Below are positions 24,121 through 37,250 of a DNA stretch of 64,000 nucleotides, one piece after another (the first letter of the stretch is position 1; every line of letters starts with the position of its first letter). The notes beneath the pieces were generated by a model that did no database searches, had not been told where the DNA came from, and saw only the letters and a list, made by a program, of their open reading frames with translations. This DNA is from Aphis gossypii (lineage: Eukaryota > Arthropoda > Insecta > Hemiptera > Aphididae): positions 25,707,260 to 25,771,259 of the forward strand of contig NC_065530.1 in NCBI RefSeq assembly GCF_020184175.1. Reading direction: 5' to 3'. The translations under genes were made by a program, and so were the position numbers.

Positions 24121-26708
24121 TCATTGAATTCAAAAACACAAAGGTCATAATGACTCATCCAATGATGAATTACGTTCGAAACCTCTTATAAAGCAAAGTG
24201 TGTTTCTCGGTATTTTTTTTAATTTTATGTTCCAATAAAGTTGATATAACTTGAACCAATTTACTACTTACTCTATTTATAAGTAATTAAATTTTAAATA
24301 ACAGGACTACCTAATACAAAAAAAAAAAAAAATAAGGGTTTTACAATTTGTTTCTGCCACAGTACCACTTCACTTGTATATTATCTGTATATAGTTTGTC
24401 TAGAAAGTTTGAAATCATTCTAAACGTAAAAACTATATATTATACATTTTTTTGAACTTTTTCAACACTTTGTATTATATATACATATATATATGTATAA
24501 ATAATAATAAATTCATGTTTACATTAAAAATTATTTCGATTTTATTTTGTATGAAAACTTAATCATAGTAAAATTTAAGATTTTTTTATAATTTAGTAAG
24601 TAGGCATATTACATTTTTTGCAAACAATATGAAACTTAAACAATCATTTTTTTAAATAATCTTATTTAATTCAAAGTTATAAATAATCTTAACCATGTAT
24701 TAAAAATAATCAATATTTTTTTATAAATTGAAATCAATATTTCTTAGGTATATTTAAAACTTTCTACCTACGTTGTATTATTATTATTTTTAGATTTGGT
24801 TCTTATAAAAAAATAAGTTTATTAAGAAAGTTGTAACTATATAAAGTTTATACAACAAAGGCTACTCATTGTCTTCAATACATTTTCTTGTTTAACTTAT
24901 GTAACTATAATTATATTCAAGCATTTTTTTTCCAATCTCATCGCATATGCAATATAATTCATATAATTAATTTTAATTGTATGATCATTAAATTACCATT
25001 TAATTTAAAAAAACGTGTGTTCTGTATATTTGCATTAGTTACTGGTAGTTACGTCAATTTTTTATATTTTTTTTATTTATTCTGATGAAAAAATTATTCT
25101 ATCATGTGGGTTTGTTAATAAATAAAATTGATTTGGCACATTTTCAATTGTAACTGTTTTAGTAATAAAATCAGGGAAATATTTTGATTTTGGAAAATAA
25201 TGGATTTTAGCACAGTTTTTATGCATTAATCAATCACACTGAGTAAGTTTGAACTCACATTGACCATTTATATTTTGTTGTGGAATTAAAAGAGGAAGAC
25301 TGACCGAGACGAGAAAAAAATCGTCGTTGATGTAATTCACAAATCATTATATTACAATAAACATTTATACCACAACCTAATGGAAGTTTGAATTGACCGT
25401 CACATATACTGAGGGATAATTATAATCGGACTGGATATAATATTTTACGCATCTACCCATAATGTAACTGTATCAGTAAAATGAAAACCATGAACTATGC
25501 ACATTAATTTGAATAGCATAATTTTAATTTATTCAAATATGGAATGTATTTTTTGATTAAAGCATATTTATTAGTTGTTATAGGTACTAGACTAATTAAT
25601 ATTTCCTAAAATTGGAAATTTGGTAGCTTTATATTTTCCAAAATAAATGGTAAGCATAAAATTTTATTTATTATTAGTATGACATTAAATATTGTATAAT
25701 TGTATTTTTAGTTGATTTTTTTTTTTTTTAATAATAATAATATACATGAAAATATTGAATTGTAATAAATTGTTTTCAATGATTTAGTACACTTATATTA
25801 TTGTATGATAAATCATTTGTAAATAATTTAAATTAAAAGAGCATGATAAAAAAAATGAAGCTTAATATATCGATTTGAACAAAAAAAAATTAAATACCTA
25901 GTATTTATTGACTGAGCGATTTTAATGATTTTTAAAACAGATGGAAAGAGTATTAAATTTATAATATTCATTTGATCCGATAAAAATATTAATCAAACAT
26001 AATATATATTTTATTTTATTTCATTTTTAAACTGGCATAATTTTCAATATAACAGTAAAATAATACACACAGTAGGTACCTAGCTATTGAATAATACAAC
26101 ACTGAGAATAATTAAAGAACAATTTCAAAAAAAGCTTAGGTGCTCAATATCCTGACGCACTGATTTATTTTATAATATTTTGCATTTTAAATATTTATTT
26201 CTAAAGGTACTAGATACCTTATTAATTAAATAATATAAAAGGTTTAAAATTCAACATCTACTTACATAATTGAGTTTCAAGTTGAACTTTCATTGAAAAT
26301 TAACTGCTTAAGTCATATATTTATTAAACCATAAATTGTAATAAGTTAACAATGAACATTTAAAATGTATTAATACAAGTAATCAAAAATTTTATTCGCC
26401 AGTCGTTATCATAGAATAAATAAATATCATTATATATATATTATAATTTATAGTGTATTTATATAATACATTATTAGTGTTTTATAATTTTACTAATAAT
26501 AGTTATAAATGTTTAGCCTTAATAACTGACTTAAATTTTCTCCAAATGATTATATGATGAATGTTTACTATTATTGGATAATTTCTAATACAAAGTGTGG
26601 AACTGGTGTTTAATTGCACAATGTACAAACATGGACCATTTATGCCGTTTACATTGGCCCCGTCCAAATACTAAAATCATATTGTTCTACACTGGTCTTT
26701 TAATCTAG

Positions 26709-26737
26709 AGTAATGTGATTAAACTATGGCGAAGAGG
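26709..26737 (+). CDS. Possible 29-nt exon
   Basis: A pyrimidine-rich acceptor (GGTCTTTTAATCTAG, ending at 26708) and a donor (GAGG|GTAACT) enclose 29 nt. Only one frame is open, giving SNVIKLWRR plus two bases. Those two bases (GG) would join in phase with the first base of the candidate exon at 35027. The block is short enough to arise by chance. Confidence 0.13.
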
Positions 26738-27539
26738 GTAACTATGTACATGGAATTATAATATGAAATGTAGTGGAAGACGATTCGGACTTGCGGAATT
26801 AATACGTTGCACTCAAATGGTTCCAAAAGTCGCATAATAAAGCAATATAGTTTGTTAACCATTAGTTGGTTAATTTTTGAGAAGGATTATAATACTATAC
26901 AAAATATTCGAGTAATGTAAGTCTTATAAATTAAAATTCGTTTTTTTTCTATTTTATATTAATAAGAAAAGACCTAGAGAATCTAAGAAAATTTTTCGCG
27001 AATTAAAAAATATTTATTTTTTATTTTTTGGGTGAAATGTTAGTTTGTTTATTTTAACAATGGTTTTTGTTAAAAATAAATACTAACAGACACATTAACG
27101 TTAGTTAAAGCCAATTGATTTACGATTGATTGTATGCTATTGTATATTGATTGTATTTAAACAAAATCCATTTACAACATACAAGTATAATTTTACTATG
27201 TACTTATAGAATTAAAATAAACTTTGACAACGGAATTTTAACACAGTTTTAACATTTTTAAATAGGTTTATATATTATTTTAAATATGTTTGTATTCCAA
27301 TTAAAATAAACTATTAGCTATTAATTAATTTAACTGATATTTAATATTTGGAAGGTGATTTACTATATTAAGCAAAATAATTTGATATTAAATAGTAAAT
27401 TGTGTCAATAATAATATGTCTCTCAGGACTTAGGTCCAAGTTAATTTGATACATATAACATTTCATATTTTAAAGTATCTATAGATATTGTTTTATAAAT
27501 TGCACCAAAAAACAAAATAAATTTTGTTAAAAACAAATT

Positions 27540-27775
27540 ATAAGTAAACACATTAGCTTTTCTTATTTTTTGGTTGTTACTAACGCTTTTGAAAACTACT
27601 GTACATTTTTCTTTTGAGCATACCAAGTCCCAACTATATTCACTTGTCTACTTCTCTATTAAAAATAATGCTTAAGTATGAAATTAAAGCAATTTTACTG
27701 CTATAAAAGAGAATGGCAACGAAATTTTTAAATCAATACATTCTTAACTCCTCTCAAATTCTAAAATATCAAAGT
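27540..27775 (-). mobile_element. Repeat family R1, 5'-part fragment, reverse orientation
   Basis: On the - strand this resembles 38115-38370 and the matching part of 7555-8450. Landmarks are CTAACGCTTTTGAAAACTA (as in GACGCTTTTGAAACCTA of the 7.5-kb copy), ACCAAGTCCCAACTA and the terminal CTCCTCTCAAATTCTAAAAT. It lacks the internal unit and the GTACC-type end, and is considerably diverged. Confidence 0.55.
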
Positions 27776-28689
27776 ATAAGTAAAATTTACTGAAAATGGA
27801 TTTTTAAAATAAATTTAAAGCTAATTAAATTTCTGTACATAATATACATTAGATTTTATATAAATTAAACATCAATTTTAATTTCTAATCAAAGATTTTA
27901 TAATTTTTTCTATTAGGTATAAAACAATACTTGAATGATTGTTAAATATGTATGTTATGAACATTAATTTCAGTTACGATTAATAATGTGCATATTTTTA
28001 TACTAAAATGTACAATATAAATTATCGTAGTTATGTTATACGATAAAATGTGCAATTTATTTAATTTTTTCCCATTTATAAAAACACATAAAACGTTTAA
28101 TACGTAGATAAAAATATTATGTATTAACTATTAGATAATTATTATTATTAATATTACATTATTACTCATACTCGGATGTAAAAATAAACACGTAAATTAT
28201 AATTTATAAATGTCATGGGCCGGTACACTTTGAATTTTTTTTTTTATATAATATCAAAGATAAGTAAATTGATGCAATTTGTAAAATAGTTAATGAATAG
28301 GTAATTTAAATATAAAAATAATGCACAAAAATTAAAATGATTGAGGTTAAAGTTTTTTTTTTTAGTTTTTTTAAAATTCATCTTTTCTCTATTTAAAACA
28401 TTTATCCTTTTTTTCATGACTTGAGTTTTGAATTCATAACATAAAATATATTTTAATATTACTAAGTATTGGTATTTCTTTAAGTTATTAAATTAATTAT
28501 GATTTATCGATATACCTTTCAATTACCTTTTGGATATACGTATATAAACAATGGAATATATTATTGGATATTTAATTCTTATATTTATAAACATTTACGT
28601 AATAATATTATGATAACTACTAAAATAAACATTTGTTTTATTAAAATAATTACATTTTAAACAATAAATGTGTATTTTAATTGTTCGTT

Positions 28690-29072
28690 TTAGATTCTGA
28701 GTGAAGCGCAATGAAAGTATTGATTTTATCATGATGTATATTATTTTATGTATTAGTAAACAGTTGTCAATAAAATGCTTGCATTTTTTTAATATAAAGT
28801 GATTTTGATAGATATCAAATTGAATCTAGTTTATACTTTAAAAAGGTCAAGCTTAAAAATGCCCAGTTCGTATTTTTCTAATTGAGAAAAGCAAATAAAA
28901 ATTAACGGAAAACGGGAATTTTTAGGCTAAGTCGGTTTTATTTTTTATGTAACTCAAGAATAAAACGAATAATTACAGATACCTTAAATTTTCACCTAAT
29001 GGTTAGGTATATTATCATTTTCACTATAAGATAAAATGTTCAACATTTTGTAATGCTTTTTGAGTTATTTAA
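28690..29072 (+). mobile_element. Repeat family R1, 5'-part fragment, forward orientation
   Basis: Starts at TTTTAGATTCTGAGTGAAG, matching TTTTAGATTCTGAACGGAG at about 38122. It continues through the TATTGATTTTA..ATGATGTAT block, the ACGGGAATTTTTA block and the TTGAGTTATTT block, where similarity ends. It faces away from the 27540-27775 fragment across about 900 bp of AT-rich DNA. Confidence 0.6.
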
Positions 29073-29860
29073 AAATATTAAATATTAAAATTCTGTTTAG
29101 TATTTTTTTATAAATTTAATACTAAATAATTTATATTTATACTTAAATATTATAAATACAAAAGTACTGTAAGATTCTCTAGCAGTCTAGCTTATATTAT
29201 GTCATATGTTAAATTAATAATAATTATTAAACTATATCAGTGTATTTTGAAAATTATAACCATGTATCTATTAAACTTATTTTATTTTTGTGTTGTGTAC
29301 ACTGTACATTAGAATAGCAACTTACAAAAATGGTTATATTTTTCAATCATCAAAATTATTAAATAATAATATAGTGTCGATACGATTGTGAAAGTGTCTT
29401 TTTATCGCAAATTGTGTATTTATTGTTAACAATACCATTGTGAACAAACAAAAAACAATTTATTATGTAAAAAAAAATTAATATTCATGTAGACTTTTTT
29501 TTTTCAAATTTATGTTAGATACATTATATTTTAAATATATACTATTACACTACAAAAAAGAAACATATAGAGATTTTATTTGAAGATAACACGAAAAAAA
29601 AATAATTGCTTGGTTTTCATTTGGAATTAATACGAGTAAAATATGAAAAAGACCAGAGTTTATGAGTAGCTCGAGTCTTTTAGGGTTAAAAAATGGCGAT
29701 AAAGAAAATAATAATAAAAGCGAAAAAACATTATTCAATAAACCGTAAAGGCGTATAGCTGAAAAGTTTGAACGGGGCGGTTCAACAGTGGCGACATGAT
29801 TAAAAACAAAAAATAAAATAAAATATGCATTTATATACGTCACAACAAAAAGAAAAGTAA

Positions 29861-30079
29861 TACCTCGGTGTTTTTGAGGAGTTGTTTTCATTTCCCGGTA
29901 ATGACTACGGTTTAAACACATCTGCTGTCTTTTGCACGCGTGAAATGATCACCGTTGCCGATGACGCTGCCACAGTCACCGGTTTGAAAATGAAACAAAT
30001 CAAGCGTGACGTTTTCGACAACCAGCTCCAGACCTACGATGCCGAGAAACCCGGGAAAAGTGTCGGAAAAGTTAAATAA
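29861..30079 (+). CDS. Coding-like open frame with strong codon bias, unknown protein
   Basis: The frame opens after TAA at 29858 and runs 72 codons to TAA at 30077-30079. Its first ATG is at 29948, giving a 44-residue product starting MITVADDAATVTGLKMKQI. From that ATG on about 80% of codons start with a purine, about 40% with G, and third positions are mostly C or G in an AT-rich genome. This is the strongest codon-level coding signature in the window. The upstream half (including FPGNDYGLNTSAVFC) is also protein-like, so the piece may be a terminal exon entered at AG 29877-29878 or 29880-29881 rather than a complete small gene. The end is lysine-rich, and the stop overlaps an AATAAA-like string. 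I could not assign a family. An overlapping - frame (29550-29921) is hydrophobic and less biased. Confidence 0.38.
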   Translation, partial: YLGVFEELFSFPGNDYGLNTSAVFCTREMITVADDAATVTGLKMKQIKRDVFDNQLQTYDAEKPGKSVGKVK

Positions 30080-30420
30080 AAATTTACGCATATTAACGCT
30101 GAAGTCGAGATTTTGTTTTGTTTTATTATTATTCCGAAGCTATTATTGCCAGCTTCCCGATCGACGTGTGATTAATTCAAACCTGTCAATGTATTGGTAG
30201 CGTCCGAGTGTCCTATCTCCCCTGTAAGAGCAATACAAAAAAAAAAAAAAATCAATTCTTTTATTACGCGGCTAATTGGTTTTTAACTCAATCGCCCTCC
30301 GGAAGCCGCAGATTTCCATTTGTCCACGTTCATACAATGGAGTTTTGGATTTTATTGTGGGTGATCTACGAGCCGAGTTGAGGGGAAATTGTCTGTTTTA
30401 AACTTTTGGTTTTCAAAAGC
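30080..30420. other. Moderately GC-rich flank of the preceding frame
   Basis: Higher GC than the surroundings, with a possible + donor CCCT|GTAAGA near 30222. No frame stands out. It could be 3' UTR, or the promoter of a separate transcript. Confidence 0.25.
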
Positions 30421-33400
30421 CTCGTTGGTTACAAACACATATTATTATTACTATACTTTATTCGAAATACTTCATTTGAAACGTTAAATGTAAAACACCG
30501 TCGACATGATCAACAACTTTGAAATATTATACATATTCTAGATAAAACTGATAATTTGTTCATGAAAATTAATTTTTGAAACACAATCACCATTGCCAGA
30601 CGCAAAGGTTGAAGTATTATACATGTAAATATCCCTGTTTGTAATTTAACTGTGAACAAAATGTATATTTTTGTTTAGTCATAATTCATCTTTTTTATTA
30701 CTGCTGGGTCTTTAATTTAAAAAAAAAAAAAAGGTAACTGGGTATGAATTTGAAACTGCAGGGTATTCAGTTCATTGTTGAAAAACTATCGAGTAACGAT
30801 ATAACTTTCTCATACCCAAGTCATATTCTATGATATTTTCTATACTTCCATACTTTAAAATCTATGCAACATTATATTTTCTTTCTTTCGGTTCAGAAGA
30901 TTTATGGTTCTTTTTAACACTCTTCTGTGTTACCATGACTTTTAAATATTTCACCGTCAATAAAATTGTTATTTTAAAGTCACATAAAACTACCTATAGA
31001 TAAGTTATGATCAAATAAAATTGCTAAAGTTTAATTTTTATAACTTATACTTACTAGTCAAATATAAATATGGTGAATACCTATATTATAATTTAATTTA
31101 ATATTTTTCATATCATAACGTTACAATTCTACTTAGTTATTATATTATAATAAACAATAAACATATTCCTTAAGTTTTAAATTCGTTTTTAAATATAATA
31201 TCTTTTGAATTAATTAGGTTTAGTTAATCTATCATTTTATTAAAAAAAAAAATGATCATATACAAATAAAAAATCATAGGGTCACGTCAATTATATAAAA
31301 TTTAATACTATTAACAGGTAATATACAACACTTTGTTAGGTGAACCTAAAATTACAATTAATATGAAACTAAAAGTATATAATCTTATCATATATGATAA
31401 AAATCCGTTGACGAAATAATCAGACGAATGCCACATCAGTTTATTATAATATAAATGTTTAAAGTATAAAAAATCGATGCAGGTTCTATCATTTTAAGGT
31501 TGAATGTCGTACCACTGCGGCACTACCACTACTGGTGACGTTTCTGATTTAGCCTATTCAACCCTGTTGTGTCTATATAATATATCATATTATAACCTCC
31601 TGTTTGTAATATAAGACAATACTGAAGATACAATTTCTGAATCTTTACGAAAATTATAATAATAATATACATACATATTTATATATTTATATATCAATAT
31701 TATCAAAATGCCTACGGATCGATACATAAATATCATAATAAATATTAGATTCTTGTTTATTAAGGGTAAATACTCATATTACAACTGTTTGAATCAACTT
31801 TAAATCTACCATGTATTTACAAGCCCAAAATGTAATGTTTTAAATTTAGTAAATTACAAATTACGGTAAAAAACTAATTTTTCATCAATGGCTTATCACC
31901 TTATCTTTAAAACTTAAAAATTATGTTAATCATACTAAGTCAACAGATTTATTTTAGGCTGTTATCTGACATTACCTACGAAAAACGAAAAATAAATACT
32001 TATGTTTTATACAAATATTCATTTTACATGGCAATTAAATATTTTGAAAAATTATTTTTTTTAAACTTTTTATAGGTAGGTAAATAGTTATATACTTATG
32101 AACATATTTTTATTCCATTTTATTTAAATATCTTAATTGTAAACATAATTTTTATTTGGACCATGTTCTACGTACGCTGTGATTGAAAATACCTTTTAAT
32201 TAAGTATTAGAATAAACATACTAAAAACATACTATTATAGAAATAATATGTTAGTATATTAGTACCTACTAATAATATTTTCAAAGAATAATTTTGATCA
32301 TAAAAGACCACCAATTCTATTATAGTAAAATAAAATAACTACCACAGGATATTTTTATTTTAACCATCCATCCCATATATTTATTCTCATGCATATTTTG
32401 TTTACACTATTACTATTCAAAATATTAACATAAATATACAATAAATAATTTATTCTAATTATAAATAGAAATAAAACATTCATTTAAGCTTTTTTTCCTT
32501 TATTAATTAATTAACTATTTTTAATAGTTGTGTAGGTACTTATTATTATTTATATACTTGAGATACAACAATTGTTTTAAATAAAAGGAATACAATACAA
32601 TTTGTTATTTGTAGGATACAAATAATAATTATAATTATAATTGCAGTAAACTTATTATTATTATTTTTTTTTTTTTGTTAAACTTTTATGTATTGTTTAT
32701 ACTTTTATTATTATCTTAGCAACTAATCATTACAAACTATTTTTTCATGCGTTTTGAAGTTATGTTAAGATTTATTTAAACATAAATCATACCTAATGCA
32801 TTGCGAGCCAAATGTTTTTCAATTTTAACTAATTTTTGTTATTCTTTACTTAGTACTTAAATAATTCAGAATTTGTATAACAATACTAATTAATGACTTT
32901 ACTACCTACGTAATTAAATTATTGACATTTTTAACGAGTACATTGATAATATATTATAATGCCATATTATATCAATGATTTATGTAAATTACACTCAATA
33001 TATAATATATAAATAAAATATCAATCTTAATAATGTATTGTTACTTACATAAAACATTTAAAATTATCCTTGGTACAATAATAAGTTTTTTATAAACCTA
33101 TTTTGGTGTATAATTATAAAATAAAATTATACCAATTAAATCTTAAAATATAATTTTAAATATTTTAACTAGGTATATACTTACGGTTCTTTTTTTACGT
33201 TTCATTCACATATTAAAAATTTGTTTTACTCACCTGCAAAAAAATAAAATATTTTATATAATATTTGTATTTGTAAAAAAAAACCTACGGATTTAACCTC
33301 TTAAAGGTAATATTATATGTTCATCACTCCATCGTTTCTTTAAGATTATTTTATAAAAGACATTTTGTAAATATTCATCATATATATTTTAGAGGTATTT

Positions 33401-35026
33401 ATACACCTTTCAAAGCAAAAAAATAATATATTATAAAAAAAATAATATTCGTTGGCATTTTATATATATATTGAAACGCATGCCAGAATAGTGGTTTAAA
33501 AAAAAAAAAAAAAAACTAAAAATATATACATATGTTACATAAGAAAACCACATTTTGTGAACAAGAATTTTGATATCAAGGTGGTTAAATGACAATGTGT
33601 GAATGCCCAAAAATAAAATAAATGAAATGAAAAATAAAACATGTAATTTTACCAGTAAAACCTAATATGAAACACAGTAAAGAAAATGAAACAGCTGCTG
33701 TTACAAAATATATTTGCCAACATATTGTTATTGTATTGTATATTATGTTTTAAAATCAGTATGAGCTTTCTTAACGTCTCTCTTCTTAGTTAATAGGTAA
33801 TGTTATACATTATTGTAGTTTTTAATAATAATAAAGGACTATTTATATGTGTATGCTTATACAATAAAAATTGTTATCCAAAAATGTAATATAAACTATA
33901 GTGATTATCATTTATTATTATTATTATTATTAAAATAATATAAAAATGAAAACAGAATTGTCTGGTTAGGTATGAAACAATATTAATATATTATAATATG
34001 TTAAAACTATAATATATATTGGAATATTATTTTGTTGAGGATTTTCATTTAATGAGGGCGATGAGCATTGAGATTCAAAAATTTGGCTAATGGTATTTTA
34101 TTTAAAACACCTACAGTTCGTAACCATAAAATTTTTATTAGATTGTAAATATTTTAGTAAATAAAACATATTTGTAGGATATACTCATAAATACATTTTT
34201 TTATTTTAAATATATTATTTAACATTTGATATATCATATTATTAGTTGTTCGCGTATTAGAATTAATTCAATTATTTTATATTTTAATAGTTTTAATCAT
34301 AGCCTATATGTTTTAAAATAATAAAACCAAAATAAAATCCATAATATATAGTTCTGAACCCATATCCAATTAAATTTAATTATTCAATAACGGTTGGACA
34401 TCAGAGTGTTACTTATATTTTGTAAAATCCTAGCCTATGATCCAAGAATTGTTCATTTAACATAAACTAACCCCTAATATTATTGAAGTTATGTCCAAAT
34501 TTCAGTAAAAAATAGTCTAATAAACAATAATTGTAAGAGACTATCGTACTCTAAAAACATAACGACTATAATCCTTCAATTCATTACATTTAATTTAATT
34601 TAGTAGACAATTCTAGTTAAAATAAAATAATAATGTTAATGATAATAACTAACAATAATAATGGACAATACGCTTTATAATATTATTTTGTACATTGGTA
34701 AACGTTTATACGAATATCCATATTGATTTTTGTTAAACGAAATAATATATTAAGTATTTCGCATATTTCAAAACGAATTTCAAATACCTAAAATATCTGA
34801 GTATATAATTTTTTTTAAGAAGTTTTTAAAGTCTTGTTTGAGTATCAAAAGTTTTTTTTTTTTAATTTTATTGTTATATTTAATTGAATTTATTAATGTT
34901 AAATTAATTAGACAATCGCATTATATTAAATTATGCATTATATGCATATTATGTAAACTATCCATTTACAAAAAAATGTAACAAATATTAAAAAATCACT
35001 TTTCAATTAACTAATTTGTTTTTCAG
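30421..35026. other. AT-rich non-coding stretch
   Basis: No supported gene. A small GC patch at about 31480-31560 has one short open + frame after an AG with a poor pyrimidine tract and was not called. A (TTA)n tract lies at 33911-33932 and a poly-A run at about 33499-33515. Confidence 0.5.
33911..33932. repeat. (TTA)n microsatellite
   Basis: About seven TTA/ATT units, seen directly. Confidence 0.9.
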
Positions 35027-35050
35027 GCTGAATGAGAATGGTGAACACCA
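35027..35050 (+). CDS. Candidate 24-nt microexon
   Basis: A branch-point-like AACTAAT at about 35009-35015 is followed by a classic acceptor (TTTGTTTTTCAG, ending at 35026). After 24 nt there is a donor, ACACCA|GTAAGC (GT at 35051). The open frame uses one base from the previous codon, then LNENGEH, then CA. Those two bases join the G that opens the next candidate exon (35265) as CAG, so phases match. Splice signals are good on both sides; the coding case is limited by the length. Confidence 0.28.
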
Positions 35051-35264
35051 GTAAGCTATCATTGATTTATGTCATTCATGCCCAATGGGTTAATCGCACG
35101 TTAAATTGATGAAATATTTGTGACTTGTATCAACTGGAGGATGACGAAAAACTTAAGAATAAATAATATTGTACTATAATACTTGAAGAATATTATTTTT
35201 AAAAAAACGGTCATCATATATTTTTGTTTTTGAGATTAAATAATAATCACTAATTTCAAGATAG

Positions 35265-35334
35265 GTCTGCCGGGTACAGCGGCGAAGGGTCGTATATTGA
35301 TTTAGACAGTAAACACGGCCGTGGACCTTTCGTG
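35265..35334 (+). CDS. Candidate 70-nt internal exon
   Basis: The block lies between an acceptor with CACTAAT upstream (AGATAG, ending at 35264) and a donor, TTTCGTG|GTTAGT (GT at 35335). It is GC-rich within AT-rich DNA. Read with one leading base, it gives 23 codons: SAGYSGEGSYIDLDSKHGR then GPFV. The other two frames have stops. Its phase fits the 35027 microexon before it and the 36141 block after it. The peptide is not recognised; it could be part of a secreted or signalling protein, but nothing proves that. Confidence 0.3.
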
Positions 35335-36140
35335 GTTAGTCATAGAATATATACCATTAATTAAATTAAAAACATACGTATGGAGTGTAGTTTTAACCCA
35401 TGGCTCTGTTGGTCGGATGTTGACGCGTAATCATGTTACGATATAATCATAACTTCGATGTATTCCTTAACTAAGAGGGTTTGAGCATTGTACGGTTGAA
35501 GAGTATATTATTACGTGACTAAATCAGTGTTTGGACCTACCATATTTACTCGAAACTTGCATTGAATTAACCAAATATACATAATACGTCCATAGAATAT
35601 CAAAATTATTTTCAATGTATAAATATTATTATTAAATAATAATATTTTGGGGTAATGGTTCGCTAATAGATAACTAAAATTGTGAAGCTAAAACTGTTAT
35701 TATTAATTTATTAAACGAACACATTGCTTTTAATCAACTCAAAAAAATTGCAAGACTATAATATAATAACAATATATAACATGTAAGAGAAAAATAGTTT
35801 CATTTCAATACCTGTTACCAGTTGTCTGCACTGAGGACACTCAGGAAACCAGTATATAACTATAGTATATAGTTAAGTATACCTCATGAAATTTTTTTTG
35901 ATTAGGTACTTTATTTTTTAAGGAACTCTATTAAGTTTTAACTGTTTTTAAAATGTATTATACTTTCACTTAGTCCTTGCAGCTATGATAAAATGTACCT
36001 AGGTAAATTGTGTTATGAACATATGGATATAATATATTAAGTGGAATAATTTATATTTTGCTTAGTTGTTAATAATTGTTTCAAATGCGATGTATTTACT
36101 AAATGATGTATCATTCGGTTACATGGTTGAAATTCACTAG

Positions 36141-36233
36141 ATTCTGACGAGCTATAGTGACTCGGAGACATTCCACGCAGAGAATCGTGTGTGTATAGAG
36201 CCTGTGAGCATCCAAAAGTTATTAACTGAATAA
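36141..36233 (+). CDS. Candidate terminal exon
   Basis: After CACTAG (ending at 36140) only one of three frames is open. It runs ILTSYSDSETFHAENRVCIE and on through PVSIQKLLTE to TAA at 36231-36233, 30 residues. An AATAAA follows 13 nt later and a U-rich tract at about 36294-36310, a plausible 3' end. The frame starts in phase 0, as required after the 35265-35334 block. An internal donor CCT|GTGAGC (GT at 36204) is an alternative end. The acceptor has a poor pyrimidine tract, the main weakness. Confidence 0.25.
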   Translation: MLTSYSDSETFHAENRVCIEPVSIQKLLTE

Positions 36234-36245
36234 TTATGCACGAGC

Positions 36246-36251
36246 AATAAA
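36246..36251 (+). terminator. Candidate polyadenylation signal
   Basis: AATAAA 12 nt past the stop at 36233, with a T-rich element about 45-60 nt further on. AATAAA is frequent in AT-rich DNA, so the call depends on the preceding exon being real. Confidence 0.22.
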
Positions 36252-37066
36252 GAATAGTTATGTATTCGAATTAAGTTATTCGTTAAATTATTATTGTTTT
36301 TTTTTTTCTGAGACGTCCATAAGTCACAATTTTTTCTAATAAAGTCACACCCTCGTTCTCTGATGCTTTACTCGTGGTATAAAACATGACGTATGATTGT
36401 GTTTATTTATTTCAACTAAAAACTACGCCTTTTCGTGAACACAAATTATTCCACCATTTATTCGTTCCATAATTCATATTTACGATGGGTTAGAATCGTT
36501 TATTACAATGATCGGTCGCTATAAAAAGTTGGAATGAATAAAATATTATCTTTGTGTAAGGCTGTGGGAAGCTGAAGAAGTATACAGTCATTTACTTTAA
36601 GCTTTACTATGAAATTATATCAGTATATATGAGAATAAAAAAAAACAGACGCCTTATAATATAAGAGGAACTTTCGTTTCTATTCTACGTATTAAAATCA
36701 TAATATTTTATTTGAAATAAATCAACTATAACAATAATAGTCAGAAACCGCAACTATATTGATATGTTCGTACTGAGCATAAAATATATTGATAATATAA
36801 GATATAATTTGTATAGGTAAATCTTCAATTTTTTTTTGTATTTAAATGCAGAAAAGGGTTGATTTTTTCAGGGAAATATGTATATATATATATTTGAAAT
36901 GACTTGATTCAATCCCTGCAAATGCGTTTTAAACTTTTTTGTTGTTTTCGAATAAGTTTTTTTTATGCCCCTGGCCCTACCGTCACTGAATCGGTCTCGT
37001 CCGATTGTGGAGCCCAGCGATAAATCCGTTCAGCCTGTCAGCAAATTTGGTTTTTGCCATTAGACC

Positions 37067-37120
37067 GACCACCACCACCACCACCACCGCCACCACCACT
37101 ATCACTACCACTACCATCGA
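37067..37120. repeat. Imperfect (CCA)n trinucleotide repeat
   Basis: Runs of CCA/CAC with CGC and TAT interruptions. The long P/T/V tracts in overlapping frames come from this repeat and not from a coding sequence. Confidence 0.9.
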
Positions 37121-37222
37121 CACACAACGCCGCCGCCACAGCCACCACAGCCAACAGCACTCCACCAATGCTCTGTTGGCTCGCGCTTGTTTTTTTTCTC
37201 TCCTCGCGTTCTCTCTTACGAG

Positions 37223-37250
37223 TTCTCTCTCTCTCTCTCTATCTATCTCT
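37223..37250. repeat. (CT)n microsatellite, GAGA on the other strand
   Basis: About ten CT units followed by CTAT units, about 390 bp upstream of the core promoter. The complementary GAGA is a common insect promoter element. Confidence 0.9.

Larger units (their letters stand above)
22915..27539. other. AT-rich stretch with two minor signals
   Basis: Mostly empty AT-rich DNA. It holds a short fragment of repeat family R1 (23985-24120) and a possible 29-nt exon at 26709-26737, both listed separately. The + open frame at 24888-25085 is rich in F/I/N/Y and is judged to be due to composition. Confidence 0.45.

Noticed and set aside
24888..25085. Plus-strand 65-codon hydrophobic frame, considered as a receptor fragment
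   Set aside because: No conserved residues, composition matches background, no splice signals.
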